A DNA stretch of 64,000 bases from DASRDR01 sp963812945 [NCBI: uncultured Candidatus Rokubacteria bacterium] (GTDB lineage Bacteria > Methylomirabilota > Methylomirabilia > Rokubacteriales). The DNA is taken from assembly GCA_963812945.1 (NCBI GenBank), contig CAWEXD010000008.1, forward strand, positions 1,922,001 through 1,986,000, in the 5' to 3' direction. Positions 24,315 through 31,748 of the stretch are shown piece by piece. The stretch's first letter is position 1. Each line of letters starts with the position of its first letter. Both the position numbers and the translations under genes were made by a program. Below the pieces are notes generated by a model, which searched no databases, was not told the DNA's origin, and saw nothing but the letters and a program-made list of their open reading frames with translations.

Positions 24315-25559
24315 TCAACCCGCCCGGGCCCGCTCGCGCACGGCCGCGCACCAGCCAGCGAACGCTTCTCCGCCCGTCGGGCTCGCCGCCGCGCCGACGG
24401 GATCCAGCCGGTAGAGGAGACCGTCGGTCCCCCCGAGGTCCAGAATTCCGCCGGTGACGCCCGCCTGCGCAACCAGGAGAATCGGGAGGCCCCGCATCGC
24501 CGCCATCCCGGCCTCGATCTGGTTCCACGGCGTCGGGAGTCTGAGGTTGGTCACCGGTGCCTCTTCCGCCGTGTCGTGGCGCCATGTGCCGTCCCGCACG
24601 TCGAGCTGGCTCAGACCGAAGATCACGGCGCCGGCGCAGCCGCCGAGCAACCGGCGAACCTCGGCGATCTGCCCGAACCTGGGATACTCGCTCCGCTCGA
24701 TCGTCTGGCAGGTCATGCCCTGCTCTTCCAGCATCCGTCGGACCTGGTCCACGAGATGGTGCTGGCGCTCGTCGAGGATGCCGGGCTTGCTCAGGAACAC
24801 GATCGGGCCGCTGGCGGCCGGCCGGTGCGCGGGAGCCGGCAGCGGACTCTCGTCGTCGGGGTACCGCCCACGCTCGTCGAGCCGCCCGGCGAGATCTCCG
24901 GGGACGTTCCGGGCGCTGGTGAAGTCCGCCCGGGCGAGCACGGCTCCGGTGAACGTCGCGCCGGCGAGGTCCGCCTCGAAGAAGTTAGCATCGCTGAGAT
25001 CAGCCCTCGAGAGGACGGTGCCGGCGAGGCGGGCCTGGTAGAACACCGCGTGGCGGGCGCACGCGCCCTTCAAGGACGCCCCGGAAAGATCGGCCCGGTA
25101 GAAGTCGGCGTAGGACAGGTCGACCACGACGTCGCCCTCGTCGGTCTTGCGCGCGCCCAGGTAGGCGTTCTGCAGGTTGGTGCGCTGCAGGTCCGTCCGG
25201 CGAAGGTTCGGAGCATAGGCCAGACCGTCGGCGAGCAGCTTCTGGAAGGTGCCGGGTCGCTGCGTCCGGAGCACCCCGGCGATCACGTTCACGGCGTCGG
25301 AGGCGTAGGGGGTGCTGGCGATGCCCAGCTCACTCTGGGGATCGAAGAACCGACGCAGCCGGATCGCGCCGGCGAGCCGCTCCACCTCGACCTCGGACGC
25401 GAGCGATCTCACGACCGCACTGAACGCCTCACCGACCGAGAAGAGCTTGTCGCGGTAGGTCTTGTACTGGAAGTACTTGATCACGCCGAGGAGCCCGGCC
25501 ACGACGCCACTCAGAGCCGTGAGCGCCGTGGCCAGGTCCTTGAAGTCGGCGAAGGTCAT
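24315..25559 (-). CDS. Membrane-anchored pentapeptide-repeat protein with TIR/deoxyribosyltransferase-like C-terminal domain
   Basis: 414 residues in four parts. Residues 11-30 form one hydrophobic helix near the N-terminus. Residues 35-112 are a helical region. Residues 113-216 hold tandem A(D/N)LxX pentapeptide repeats (RTDLQRTNLQNAYL, ADFYRADLSGASL, ADLSDANFFEADL). After a Pro-rich linker, 251-383 is a Rossmann-like domain beginning PIVFLSKPG and containing TPWNQIEAGMA (343-353) and LPILLVAQAGV. E349 sits where TIR and nucleoside-deoxyribosyltransferase-type domains carry the catalytic Glu. An NAD- or nucleotide-cleaving membrane effector is possible but not shown. It overlaps nothing, is antisense to its neighbours and is flanked by direct repeats. 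Confidence 0.78.
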   Translation of the reverse strand: MTFADFKDLATALTALSGVVAGLLGVIKYFQYKTYRDKLFSVGEAFSAVVRSLASEVEVERLAGAIRLRRFFDPQSELGIASTPYASDAVNVIAGVLRTQRPGTFQKLLADGLAYAPNLRRTDLQRTNLQNAYLGARKTDEGDVVVDLSYADFYRADLSGASLKGACARHAVFYQARLAGTVLSRADLSDANFFEADLAGATFTGAVLARADFTSARNVPGDLAGRLDERGRYPDDESPLPAPAHRPAASGPIVFLSKPGILDERQHHLVDQVRRMLEEQGMTCQTIERSEYPRFGQIAEVRRLLGGCAGAVIFGLSQLDVRDGTWRHDTAEEAPVTNLRLPTPWNQIEAGMAAMRGLPILLVAQAGVTGGILDLGGTDGLLYRLDPVGAAASPTGGEAFAGWCAAVRERARAG

Positions 25560-25597
25560 GCCGCAGCGTGCCCCCCGCGAAGACGCATGGCTGGACC

Positions 25598-25603
25598 TAT
25601 AAT
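25598..25603 (+). promoter_or_regulatory. -10 box TATAAT, leaderless promoter of the truncated oxidoreductase copy
   Basis: A perfect TATAAT lies 6 bp before GTG 25610, the start of the truncated FAD oxidoreductase copy. With transcription beginning 6-7 bp after the hexamer, the mRNA would begin at the start codon. No ribosome site is visible. Confidence 0.45.
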
Positions 25604-25609
25604 ACGCTC

Positions 25610-26008
25610 GTGACCGCTCCCCGGACCGCCGACGTGGTCGTGATCGGGGGCGGCGCCGTCGGCTGCAGCATCGCGTATCACCTGGCCCGGCGGGGCGTCC
25701 GGGACGTGGTCGTGCTGGAGCGGGAGACGATCGGGAGCGGCACCACGAGCAAGGCCGCGGGCGGGATCCGGGCCCAGTTCGGCACCGAGGCGGAGATCCG
25801 CTTCTCGCTCGAGGGCCAGCGCGTGCTCGAGTCCTTCAAGGAGGAGTTCGGCGGCGACCCCGGCTTCCAGCGGATCGGCTATCTCTTCCTGATCTCGAGC
25901 GCGGCGGATCTCCGTGGCTTCGAGCCGCGCATCGCGCTCCAGCGACGGCTCGGCGCGCCTGGCGTCCTGCCGGGTGGTCACCGGCTCACGGTGGAAGACG
26001 CTGAGTGA
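25610..26008 (+). pseudogene. Truncated FAD-dependent oxidoreductase (5' fragment of a DAO-family gene)
   Basis: The frame from GTG 25610 encodes a DAO-family N-terminus with the dinucleotide motif VVIGGGAVGCSIAYHLARRG. Bases 25634-25955 match 31769-32090, the 5' part of the intact gene at 31745, with 7 differences in 322 bp (about 98%), including a run of 195 identical bases (25714-25908). Five of the seven changes are synonymous. At 25955 the similarity stops and the frame runs into EEP-derived sequence, ending at 26008. Only about a third of the enzyme is present, so no activity is expected. The first 24 bp differ from the intact copy, and the fragment has its own -10 box. Confidence 0.85.
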
Positions 26009-26033
26009 CCACAACCCGGTGGTGGCCGAGCTC
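25955..26033 (+). repeat. Direct repeat, copy 2 (orphan 3' end of an EEP gene)
   Basis: This abuts the truncated oxidoreductase at 25955 without spacer and matches 24151-24229 with 10 differences in 79 bp. In the frame ending at 26132 it encodes RLASCRVVTGSRWKTLSDHN followed by PVVAEL, then an unrelated tail. It is a relic of a second EEP gene whose 5' part is missing. From 26034 to 26254 I see no gene, RNA or clear promoter. Confidence 0.75.
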
Positions 26034-26254
26034 CGCATGAGGCACCACTCCGATCCCAACGAGGCTCCGGCGAGCGCGGGTCCGCCGCCCGAAGAAACGG
26101 GCGCCACCACGGGCGCTGTCGCGGAAGTATGATACTCGGCAGGTCCAATTCGGGCCCGAGAACGTACGGGACGAAAGCTTACCGAAGGTGCCTGGCCTGA
26201 CGACGTTGGGGGCGGGATGTCGTACCGTCGCGCCTCCTTGACCGCCTCCCGAAC

Positions 26255-27187
26255 GTGATCGCCTACATCGTCCAGCGGCTCGGCTGGGCGCTTGCGGTCC
26301 TCGTCGGCATCTCTCTCGCCGTCTTTCTCGTGGTGCACCTGTCTGGAGACCCGACGGCGCTCTACATGGGCCCGGAAGGCACCAGGGAGGACTACGAGAT
26401 CCTTCGCCGCGCGCTGGGCTTCGACCGTCCGCTGGCCGACCAGTACGGTCTGTTCCTCGCGCGCGCGTTCCAGGGCGACTTCGGGCGGTCGCTGCGCCAC
26501 CGGCAACCCACGCTGCCGCTCGTCCTCGAGCGCTTCCCCGCGACCGCGCGGCTCGCGGTGGCCGCGCTCGGGCTGGCCGTTCTCCTCGCGCTGCCGCTCG
26601 GCATTGTGGCCGCCGTGCGCCGAGGTTCGCTCCTCGACTCCGGAGCGATGATGCTGGCGCTCGCCGGACAGTGCATGCCCACGTTCTGGCTCGGCATCCT
26701 GCTGATCCTCGCCTTTGCCGTGAACCTGCGCTGGTTGCCGGTCTACGGAGGAGAGGGCGTCCTGACGCTCATCCTGCCGGCGGTCACCCTCGGCGTCTGG
26801 GCGATGGCGAGGACCGCGCGCATCACCCGATCGAGCATGCTCGAGGTCCTGAACCAGGATTTCCTCCGGACCGCTCGAGCCAAGGGCATCGCGGAGTGGT
26901 CGGTGATCCTCCGGCACGGCCTCCGAAACGGAGCCATTCCCATCGTGACCGCGCTCGGGCTCGAGCTGGGCAATCTCCTGGGCGGCGCGGTCATCACCGA
27001 GGCGGTGTTCGCCTACCCCGGCGTCGGCCGCCTCGCCGTCGAAGCGGTGGTCAACAAGGACGTGCCGCTGATCCAGGCCGTGGTGTTCACGGTGGCGGCC
27101 GTCCTCTTGCTGTTGAACATCCTCATCGACCTCGTGTACACGGCGCTCGACCCTCGGGTGCGCCTCGGCCATCGCCATGCAGCTTGA
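26255..27187 (+). CDS. ABC transporter permease, DppB/OppB type
   Basis: 310 residues with about six membrane helices. The N-terminal MIAYIVQRLGWALAVLVGIS is the standard start of DppB/GsiC-like permeases, followed by GFDRPLADQYGLFLARAFQGDFG (shortened: FDRPLADQYGLFLARA). The EAA-type loop contacting the ATPase is RTARAKGIAEWSVILRHGLR, and the end is LNILIDLVYTALDPRVRL. It forms the importer pore for peptides or related compounds with the following DppC-like permease. The start is GTG 26255. It overlaps the next gene by 11 bp. No ATPase genes are found upstream or downstream. Confidence 0.93.
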   Translation: MIAYIVQRLGWALAVLVGISLAVFLVVHLSGDPTALYMGPEGTREDYEILRRALGFDRPLADQYGLFLARAFQGDFGRSLRHRQPTLPLVLERFPATARLAVAALGLAVLLALPLGIVAAVRRGSLLDSGAMMLALAGQCMPTFWLGILLILAFAVNLRWLPVYGGEGVLTLILPAVTLGVWAMARTARITRSSMLEVLNQDFLRTARAKGIAEWSVILRHGLRNGAIPIVTALGLELGNLLGGAVITEAVFAYPGVGRLAVEAVVNKDVPLIQAVVFTVAAVLLLLNILIDLVYTALDPRVRLGHRHAA

Positions 27188-28121
27188 GGCCGACGCCCTT
27201 CCAGCCCGGGTCACCGGCCCCGCGCTGCCCGCGCCGCGCCGCGTCTGGCGACGGACTCGAGTCCTGCTGGAATCGCCGGGGGCCCGGGTCGGGGCGGCGA
27301 TCCTCTTCGTGGTCGGCGTGTGCGCGGCCGCGCCCGGGCGGATCGCGCCTGCCGACCCGAACGAGCAGCAGCTGATCGCGCGCTTCACGCGTCCGGCCAC
27401 CCGCACCGCCGACGGCACGCTGGCCATCCTCGGCACGGACCAGCTGGGTCGCGACATCCTGAGCCGGGTCGTCCACGGCGCCAAGACGTCGGTTCTGATC
27501 GGGCTCTCCGCGGTCCTGGTGGCCGGCGCCGTCGGCACCGGCCTCGGCCTCGTGGCCGGGATGCGCGGGGGGCTCTGGGATCAGATCGTCATGCGACTGG
27601 CCGACATGCAGTTCGCCTTCCCTTTCATCCTCCTGGCCATCACGGTCATCGGGGTCTTGGGGGCGAGCATCCGCAACATCATCCTGGTAGTCGGCCTCAG
27701 CAACTGGGTCGCTTACGCCCGGGTCGTGCGCGCCGAGACCCTGGCGACCCGGGAAAAGGCGTTCGTCGACGCCGCGCGCGCCCTCGGAGTCCCGCTCGCG
27801 GCGATCATCTGGCGCCACGTCCTCCCAAACGTCAGCGCCTCGCTCATCGTGGTGGCGACGTTCGGCGTGGCGGGCGCCATCTTGACGGAGGCCGGGCTCT
27901 CTTTCCTCGGGCTCGGCGTGCCCCTGGCCATTCCCTCCTGGGGCGGCATGCTGGCCGAAGGTCGACAGTTCGTGGACACGCGCTACTGGCTCGCGCTCTT
28001 CCCCGGCGCGGCCCTGTTCGTCACCGTCATGGGAATCAACCTGGTCGGCGACGCCCTCCGAGACGCACTCGATCCGTATCTCCTGACCCGTCACACCAGG
28101 AACTCCATGGACCGCCTGTAG
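27177..28121 (+). CDS. ABC transporter permease, DppC/OppC type
   Basis: 314 residues with an extended N-terminus and about six membrane helices. GTDQLGRDILSRVVHGAKTS is the DppC periplasmic signature; the EAA loop is FVDAARALGVPLAAIIWRHV; GLSFLGLGVPLAIPSWGGML and the C-terminal GDALRDALDPYL are also characteristic. It pairs with the preceding DppB-like permease to make the translocation channel. ATG 27177 overlaps the preceding gene by 11 bp. The binding-protein gene follows 14 bp downstream. Substrate class (peptide, opine, nickel or glycoside) is not resolved. Confidence 0.93.
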   Translation: MQLEADALPARVTGPALPAPRRVWRRTRVLLESPGARVGAAILFVVGVCAAAPGRIAPADPNEQQLIARFTRPATRTADGTLAILGTDQLGRDILSRVVHGAKTSVLIGLSAVLVAGAVGTGLGLVAGMRGGLWDQIVMRLADMQFAFPFILLAITVIGVLGASIRNIILVVGLSNWVAYARVVRAETLATREKAFVDAARALGVPLAAIIWRHVLPNVSASLIVVATFGVAGAILTEAGLSFLGLGVPLAIPSWGGMLAEGRQFVDTRYWLALFPGAALFVTVMGINLVGDALRDALDPYLLTRHTRNSMDRL

Positions 28122-28135
28122 AGAGGAGCCTTGCG

Positions 28136-29692
28136 ATGACGCAAACGACCAATCGGCGGCACTCCCCGGTCCTGGCAATCGGCTGGATCCTCACCCTGCT
28201 CGCCGTCTTCGCCCTGCCCGGCTCGGACGCGCCCGCTCAGCAGCGGCCCGTCGTCGTCGTGCAGTCCGGCGAGGCGGCGACGCTCGACTGGCACATGCAC
28301 TGCGACAAGAACGCCCACGAGCCGGACCGCCAGATCTTCGACACGTTGCTCCGGCGAAACCTCAAGACGCTTCAGCTCGAGGGCAATCTGGCCGAGTCCT
28401 GGCGGCTCCTGAACGACACGACGTGGCAGTTCAAGCTCCGTCGCAACATCAAGTTCCACAATGGCGAGCCGTTCGACGCCACGGCGGTCAAGTTCAGCGT
28501 CGAGCGCATGCTGAACCCGCAGCAGGCCGCGCCCGGCCGGACGAGCATCGCCACCATCGACCGGGTCGAGATCGCCGATCCGTTCACCGTGAACGTCATC
28601 ACCAAGGCCCCCTTCCCGCTTCTGCCCGTCCGCATGAGCCCTGGCCACTGCGGAACGGTGGGCATCGTGCCGCCGAAGTATGTGGCGCAGGTCGGGGACG
28701 CCGGGTTCGCCGTCAAGCCGGTCGGCACCGGCCCCTACAAGTTTGTCGAGTGGGTGAAGGACGAGCGGCTCGTCCTCGAGGCCAACAAGGACTACCACCG
28801 CGGCGCCCCGGCGATCGACCGGCTCGTGTTCCGCCCGATCCCCGAGCTCACGACCCGAGTGGCCGCCCTCCTCTCCGGTCAGGCCGACCTCGTCAGCGAC
28901 GTGCCACCCGATCAGGTCGCCAAGGTGAAGGCGAGCGGGGTTGCGCGGACGGAAGTCTCCACCCTGGGCGGCTTCGTGATCATGATGAAGATCACCAACT
29001 ACCTGATGCCGGGGCCGTGGCAGGACGTGCGCGTCCGGAAGGCCATGAACCACGCCATCGACATGCCGACGATCGTCAAGACCGTACTCGAGGGCTACGG
29101 CGATATCCTGGGCGTCCCGCTGGAGAAGGAGGCCTTCGGGTTCAACCCGAACATCAAGTGGTACGCCTACGATCCCGAGCGTGCCAAGACGCTCCTCCGC
29201 GAGGCCGGCCACCCGAACGGCTTCGAGATCACCCTCCACGTGCCGAACCGGCGGTACATGAACGACATCGAGGTGGTCCAGGCGATGGCGCAGATGCTCG
29301 GCAAGGTGGGCATCAAGGCCAAGGTCGAGGTGGGCGAGCAGAGCGTCTACACCACCAAGTGGCGGCAGCGTCAGCTCCTGCCTGTCTACATGGTCGCGTG
29401 GGGCGGTGCCGGCATCTTCGACGGCGATCTCCTGGTGAACTCGCTCCACTCGAAGTCGGCGCTGGCCATCCACAAGAACGAGGCGCTCGACAAGATCCTG
29501 GAAGAGGCGCAGGGATCGAACGATCCCGAGAAGCGGAAGGCGCTCTATTTCAAGGCACAGGAGATCGTCTACGAGGACGCGCCGATCATCACGGCGTACC
29601 AGCAGGCGCACATCTTCGGGATCAGCAATCGCCTCGACTGGACGCCCTGGATCGACAACATGCTGTTCCTCTACGACGCCAAGCTGAAGTAG
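28136..29692 (+). CDS. ABC transporter substrate-binding protein, family 5
   Basis: 518 residues. A signal peptide covers about the first 33 residues (VLAIGWILTLLAVFALPG, then APAQQ). The mature part has SBP_bac_5 features: GNLAESWRLLNDTTWQFKLR, NIKFHNGEPFDATAVKFSVE, VGTGPYKFVEW, and VRKAMNHAIDMPTIV. These proteins bind peptides, nickel, opines or glycosides in the periplasm and deliver them to DppBC-type permeases. ATG 28136 follows a GAGAGGAG site; the longer open frame overlapping the permease was rejected. The order permease-permease-binding protein, with no ATPase, is unusual. Confidence 0.93.
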   Translation: MTQTTNRRHSPVLAIGWILTLLAVFALPGSDAPAQQRPVVVVQSGEAATLDWHMHCDKNAHEPDRQIFDTLLRRNLKTLQLEGNLAESWRLLNDTTWQFKLRRNIKFHNGEPFDATAVKFSVERMLNPQQAAPGRTSIATIDRVEIADPFTVNVITKAPFPLLPVRMSPGHCGTVGIVPPKYVAQVGDAGFAVKPVGTGPYKFVEWVKDERLVLEANKDYHRGAPAIDRLVFRPIPELTTRVAALLSGQADLVSDVPPDQVAKVKASGVARTEVSTLGGFVIMMKITNYLMPGPWQDVRVRKAMNHAIDMPTIVKTVLEGYGDILGVPLEKEAFGFNPNIKWYAYDPERAKTLLREAGHPNGFEITLHVPNRRYMNDIEVVQAMAQMLGKVGIKAKVEVGEQSVYTTKWRQRQLLPVYMVAWGGAGIFDGDLLVNSLHSKSALAIHKNEALDKILEEAQGSNDPEKRKALYFKAQEIVYEDAPIITAYQQAHIFGISNRLDWTPWIDNMLFLYDAKLK

Positions 29693-29792
29693 GCGGCATT
29701 CGTCCACCGCCGGGCCGCTCGCCGGCTTGCTCTCTCGCCCCGGGGGCGGGGGGCAGGCCGGCGGGGCCCGCGGCGATCGACAGGGAGACCAG

Positions 29793-31748
29793 ATGACGAC
29801 GCAGTTTCGACGCTTGTTCAGCCCCGTGAAGCTCGGCCGCCGCGAAGCCAAGAACCGCATCGTGTCCACGCCTCACGGCGCGGCGTTCGGGGAAAAGGGC
29901 GGCATGTCCGACCGCTACATCCGCTACCACGAGGAGAAGGCCAAGGGCGGGTGCGGCGTGGTGATGATGTTCGGGTCGTCCAGCATCCACCCCACCTCGG
30001 TGAACGACTGGGGCGAGGTGAACAACTGGGACGACAGCATCATCCCGCAGTTCCGGCAGATGAGCGAGGCGGTCCACCGCCACGGGGCGCTCTGTCTCTC
30101 GCAGATCTCCCACCGTGGCCGCCGGGGTCATTCCTGGTACTCCGGTGTGCCGCTCTGGGCGCCGTCCGATACCCGGGAGGAGCGGCACCGCGAGTGGCCC
30201 CACGTCATGACCACGCGCGAGATCCGCGAGGTGATCGACGCGTGGGCCGCGGCCGCGGTGAGGCTCCAGAAGGGCGGCTACGACGGCTGTGACATCCCCT
30301 TCTACGGCGGACACCTGCTGGAGAACTTCCTCTCCCCGCTCACCAACAAGCGCACCGACGAGTACGGTGGCTCGCTCGAGAACCGCTGCCGTCTCATCGG
30401 CGAGGTGCTCCGCGCCGTCCGCGACGCCGTCGGGCCGGACTTCATCATCGGCGTCCGCCACAGCGGCGACCACTTCGTGCCGGGCGGGCTCAGCCGGGAA
30501 GAGCTGCTCGAGGTCGCCCGGCTGGTGGACGGCTTCGGCATCGCCGATTACTGGATGGTCAGCGGCTCCAACACGGAGACCCTCAAGTACGAGGCAATGG
30601 TGACCCCGTCCCTCTACCATCCCCACGGGGTGTTCAACGACCTCGCCGCGCTCACGCGGTCCGTCGTCCGGGTCCCCGTGATCGTCGCCGGCCGCGTGTC
30701 GACCGTGGAGCAGGCGGAGGCCGCGCTCGCCGCCGGTGTGTGCGACCTGGTCGGCATGACCCGGGCGCTCATCGCCGATCCCGAGCTGCCGCGCAAGACG
30801 CTGGAAGGGCGGCTCGACGACATCAGGGTCTGCGTCGGCGCCAGCGAAGGCTGCATCGGCCGGCTCCGGCAGGGCAAGGCCATCGGCTGCGTGCAGAACC
30901 CGATGATCGGACGCGAGGCCGAGCTCGGCGTCATCCGCCCGGCCGAGCGGCCGAAGCGGGTCGTGGTCGTCGGGGGCGGAGCGGCCGGGCTCGAGACGGC
31001 CCGAGTGGCGGCGATCCGCGGGCATCGCGTCACGCTCCTCGAGGCGAGCCAGGCGCTGGGCGGCCAGATCCTGGCGGCCGCCAGAGCCCCGAAGCGTGAG
31101 GACTACGCGATGATCGCCGACTGGCTCGGGCGGCAGGTCGACAAGGCCGGTGTCGACGTCCGCCTCGGGACGCGCGCGACGGCGGAGGACGTGCTGGCCC
31201 TTCGGCCCGACGCGGTGGTCGTCGCGACCGGGGCGACGGCCCGGATACCCGATTTGCCTGGCGTCGATCTGCCGCACGTCGCCACGACGGTCGATGTGCT
31301 GCTGGGTCGCGTGACGCCCGGGCGGCGGGTCGTCGTGGTGGACGAGGACGGACACTACGCCGCGCCGACGACCGCGGACCTCCTGGCCGGCCGGGGTTGC
31401 CAGGTCACGCTGATCTCCAAGTACTTCATGGTCGGCGAGGACATCGACGAAGGGATTCGCTCGGACCTCTATGCGCGTCTCTTCGGTCAGGGTGTGGTGC
31501 TGCAACCCTTGACTGCCGCCAAGGCCGTCGTGCCGGCCGGTATCCGAACACGGCACACGTTCTCCGGGGCCGAGGCGACCATCGAGGCCGACACGGTGGT
31601 TCTCTCCTTCGGAGGCAAGGCGAACGACAGCCTCTTCCACGAGCTCGAGGGCCGCGTCCCCGAGCTCCGGCTGGTCGGCGACGCCGTCTCCCCGCGTCGC
31701 ATCCACGACGCCATGCTCGACGGCACCCGCGCCGCGCGCGCCCTGTGA
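29793..31748 (+). CDS. Old-yellow-enzyme/2,4-dienoyl-CoA reductase-like flavoprotein
   Basis: 651 residues in two parts. Residues 1-365 are an FMN TIM barrel (LFSPVKLGRREAKNRIV, DGCDIPFYGGHLLENFLSP, TDEYGGSLENR). Residues 370-640 are an FAD/NAD(P)-binding region (VVVVGGGAAGLETARVAA). This is the layout of dienoyl-CoA reductase and trimethylamine dehydrogenase, which link the halves with a 4Fe-4S cluster. The cluster motif here is CVGASEGC followed by CVQNP, so the second of the four usual cysteines (C-x2-C) is Ala. The cluster may be altered. ATG 29793 follows AGGGAGA. Its stop overlaps the FAD oxidoreductase start (GTGA). Confidence 0.9.
   Translation: MTTQFRRLFSPVKLGRREAKNRIVSTPHGAAFGEKGGMSDRYIRYHEEKAKGGCGVVMMFGSSSIHPTSVNDWGEVNNWDDSIIPQFRQMSEAVHRHGALCLSQISHRGRRGHSWYSGVPLWAPSDTREERHREWPHVMTTREIREVIDAWAAAAVRLQKGGYDGCDIPFYGGHLLENFLSPLTNKRTDEYGGSLENRCRLIGEVLRAVRDAVGPDFIIGVRHSGDHFVPGGLSREELLEVARLVDGFGIADYWMVSGSNTETLKYEAMVTPSLYHPHGVFNDLAALTRSVVRVPVIVAGRVSTVEQAEAALAAGVCDLVGMTRALIADPELPRKTLEGRLDDIRVCVGASEGCIGRLRQGKAIGCVQNPMIGREAELGVIRPAERPKRVVVVGGGAAGLETARVAAIRGHRVTLLEASQALGGQILAAARAPKREDYAMIADWLGRQVDKAGVDVRLGTRATAEDVLALRPDAVVVATGATARIPDLPGVDLPHVATTVDVLLGRVTPGRRVVVVDEDGHYAAPTTADLLAGRGCQVTLISKYFMVGEDIDEGIRSDLYARLFGQGVVLQPLTAAKAVVPAGIRTRHTFSGAEATIEADTVVLSFGGKANDSLFHELEGRVPELRLVGDAVSPRRIHDAMLDGTRAARAL

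Noticed and set aside
25955-26132. Short plus-strand ORF ending at 26132 as a real small gene
   Set aside because: Its recognisable part is only the last strand of an EEP domain, and it abuts a gene fragment, so it is a relic.
28091-29869. 592-residue frame antisense to the binding-protein gene
   Set aside because: No recognisable motifs; the plus strand encodes a clear family-5 binding protein.
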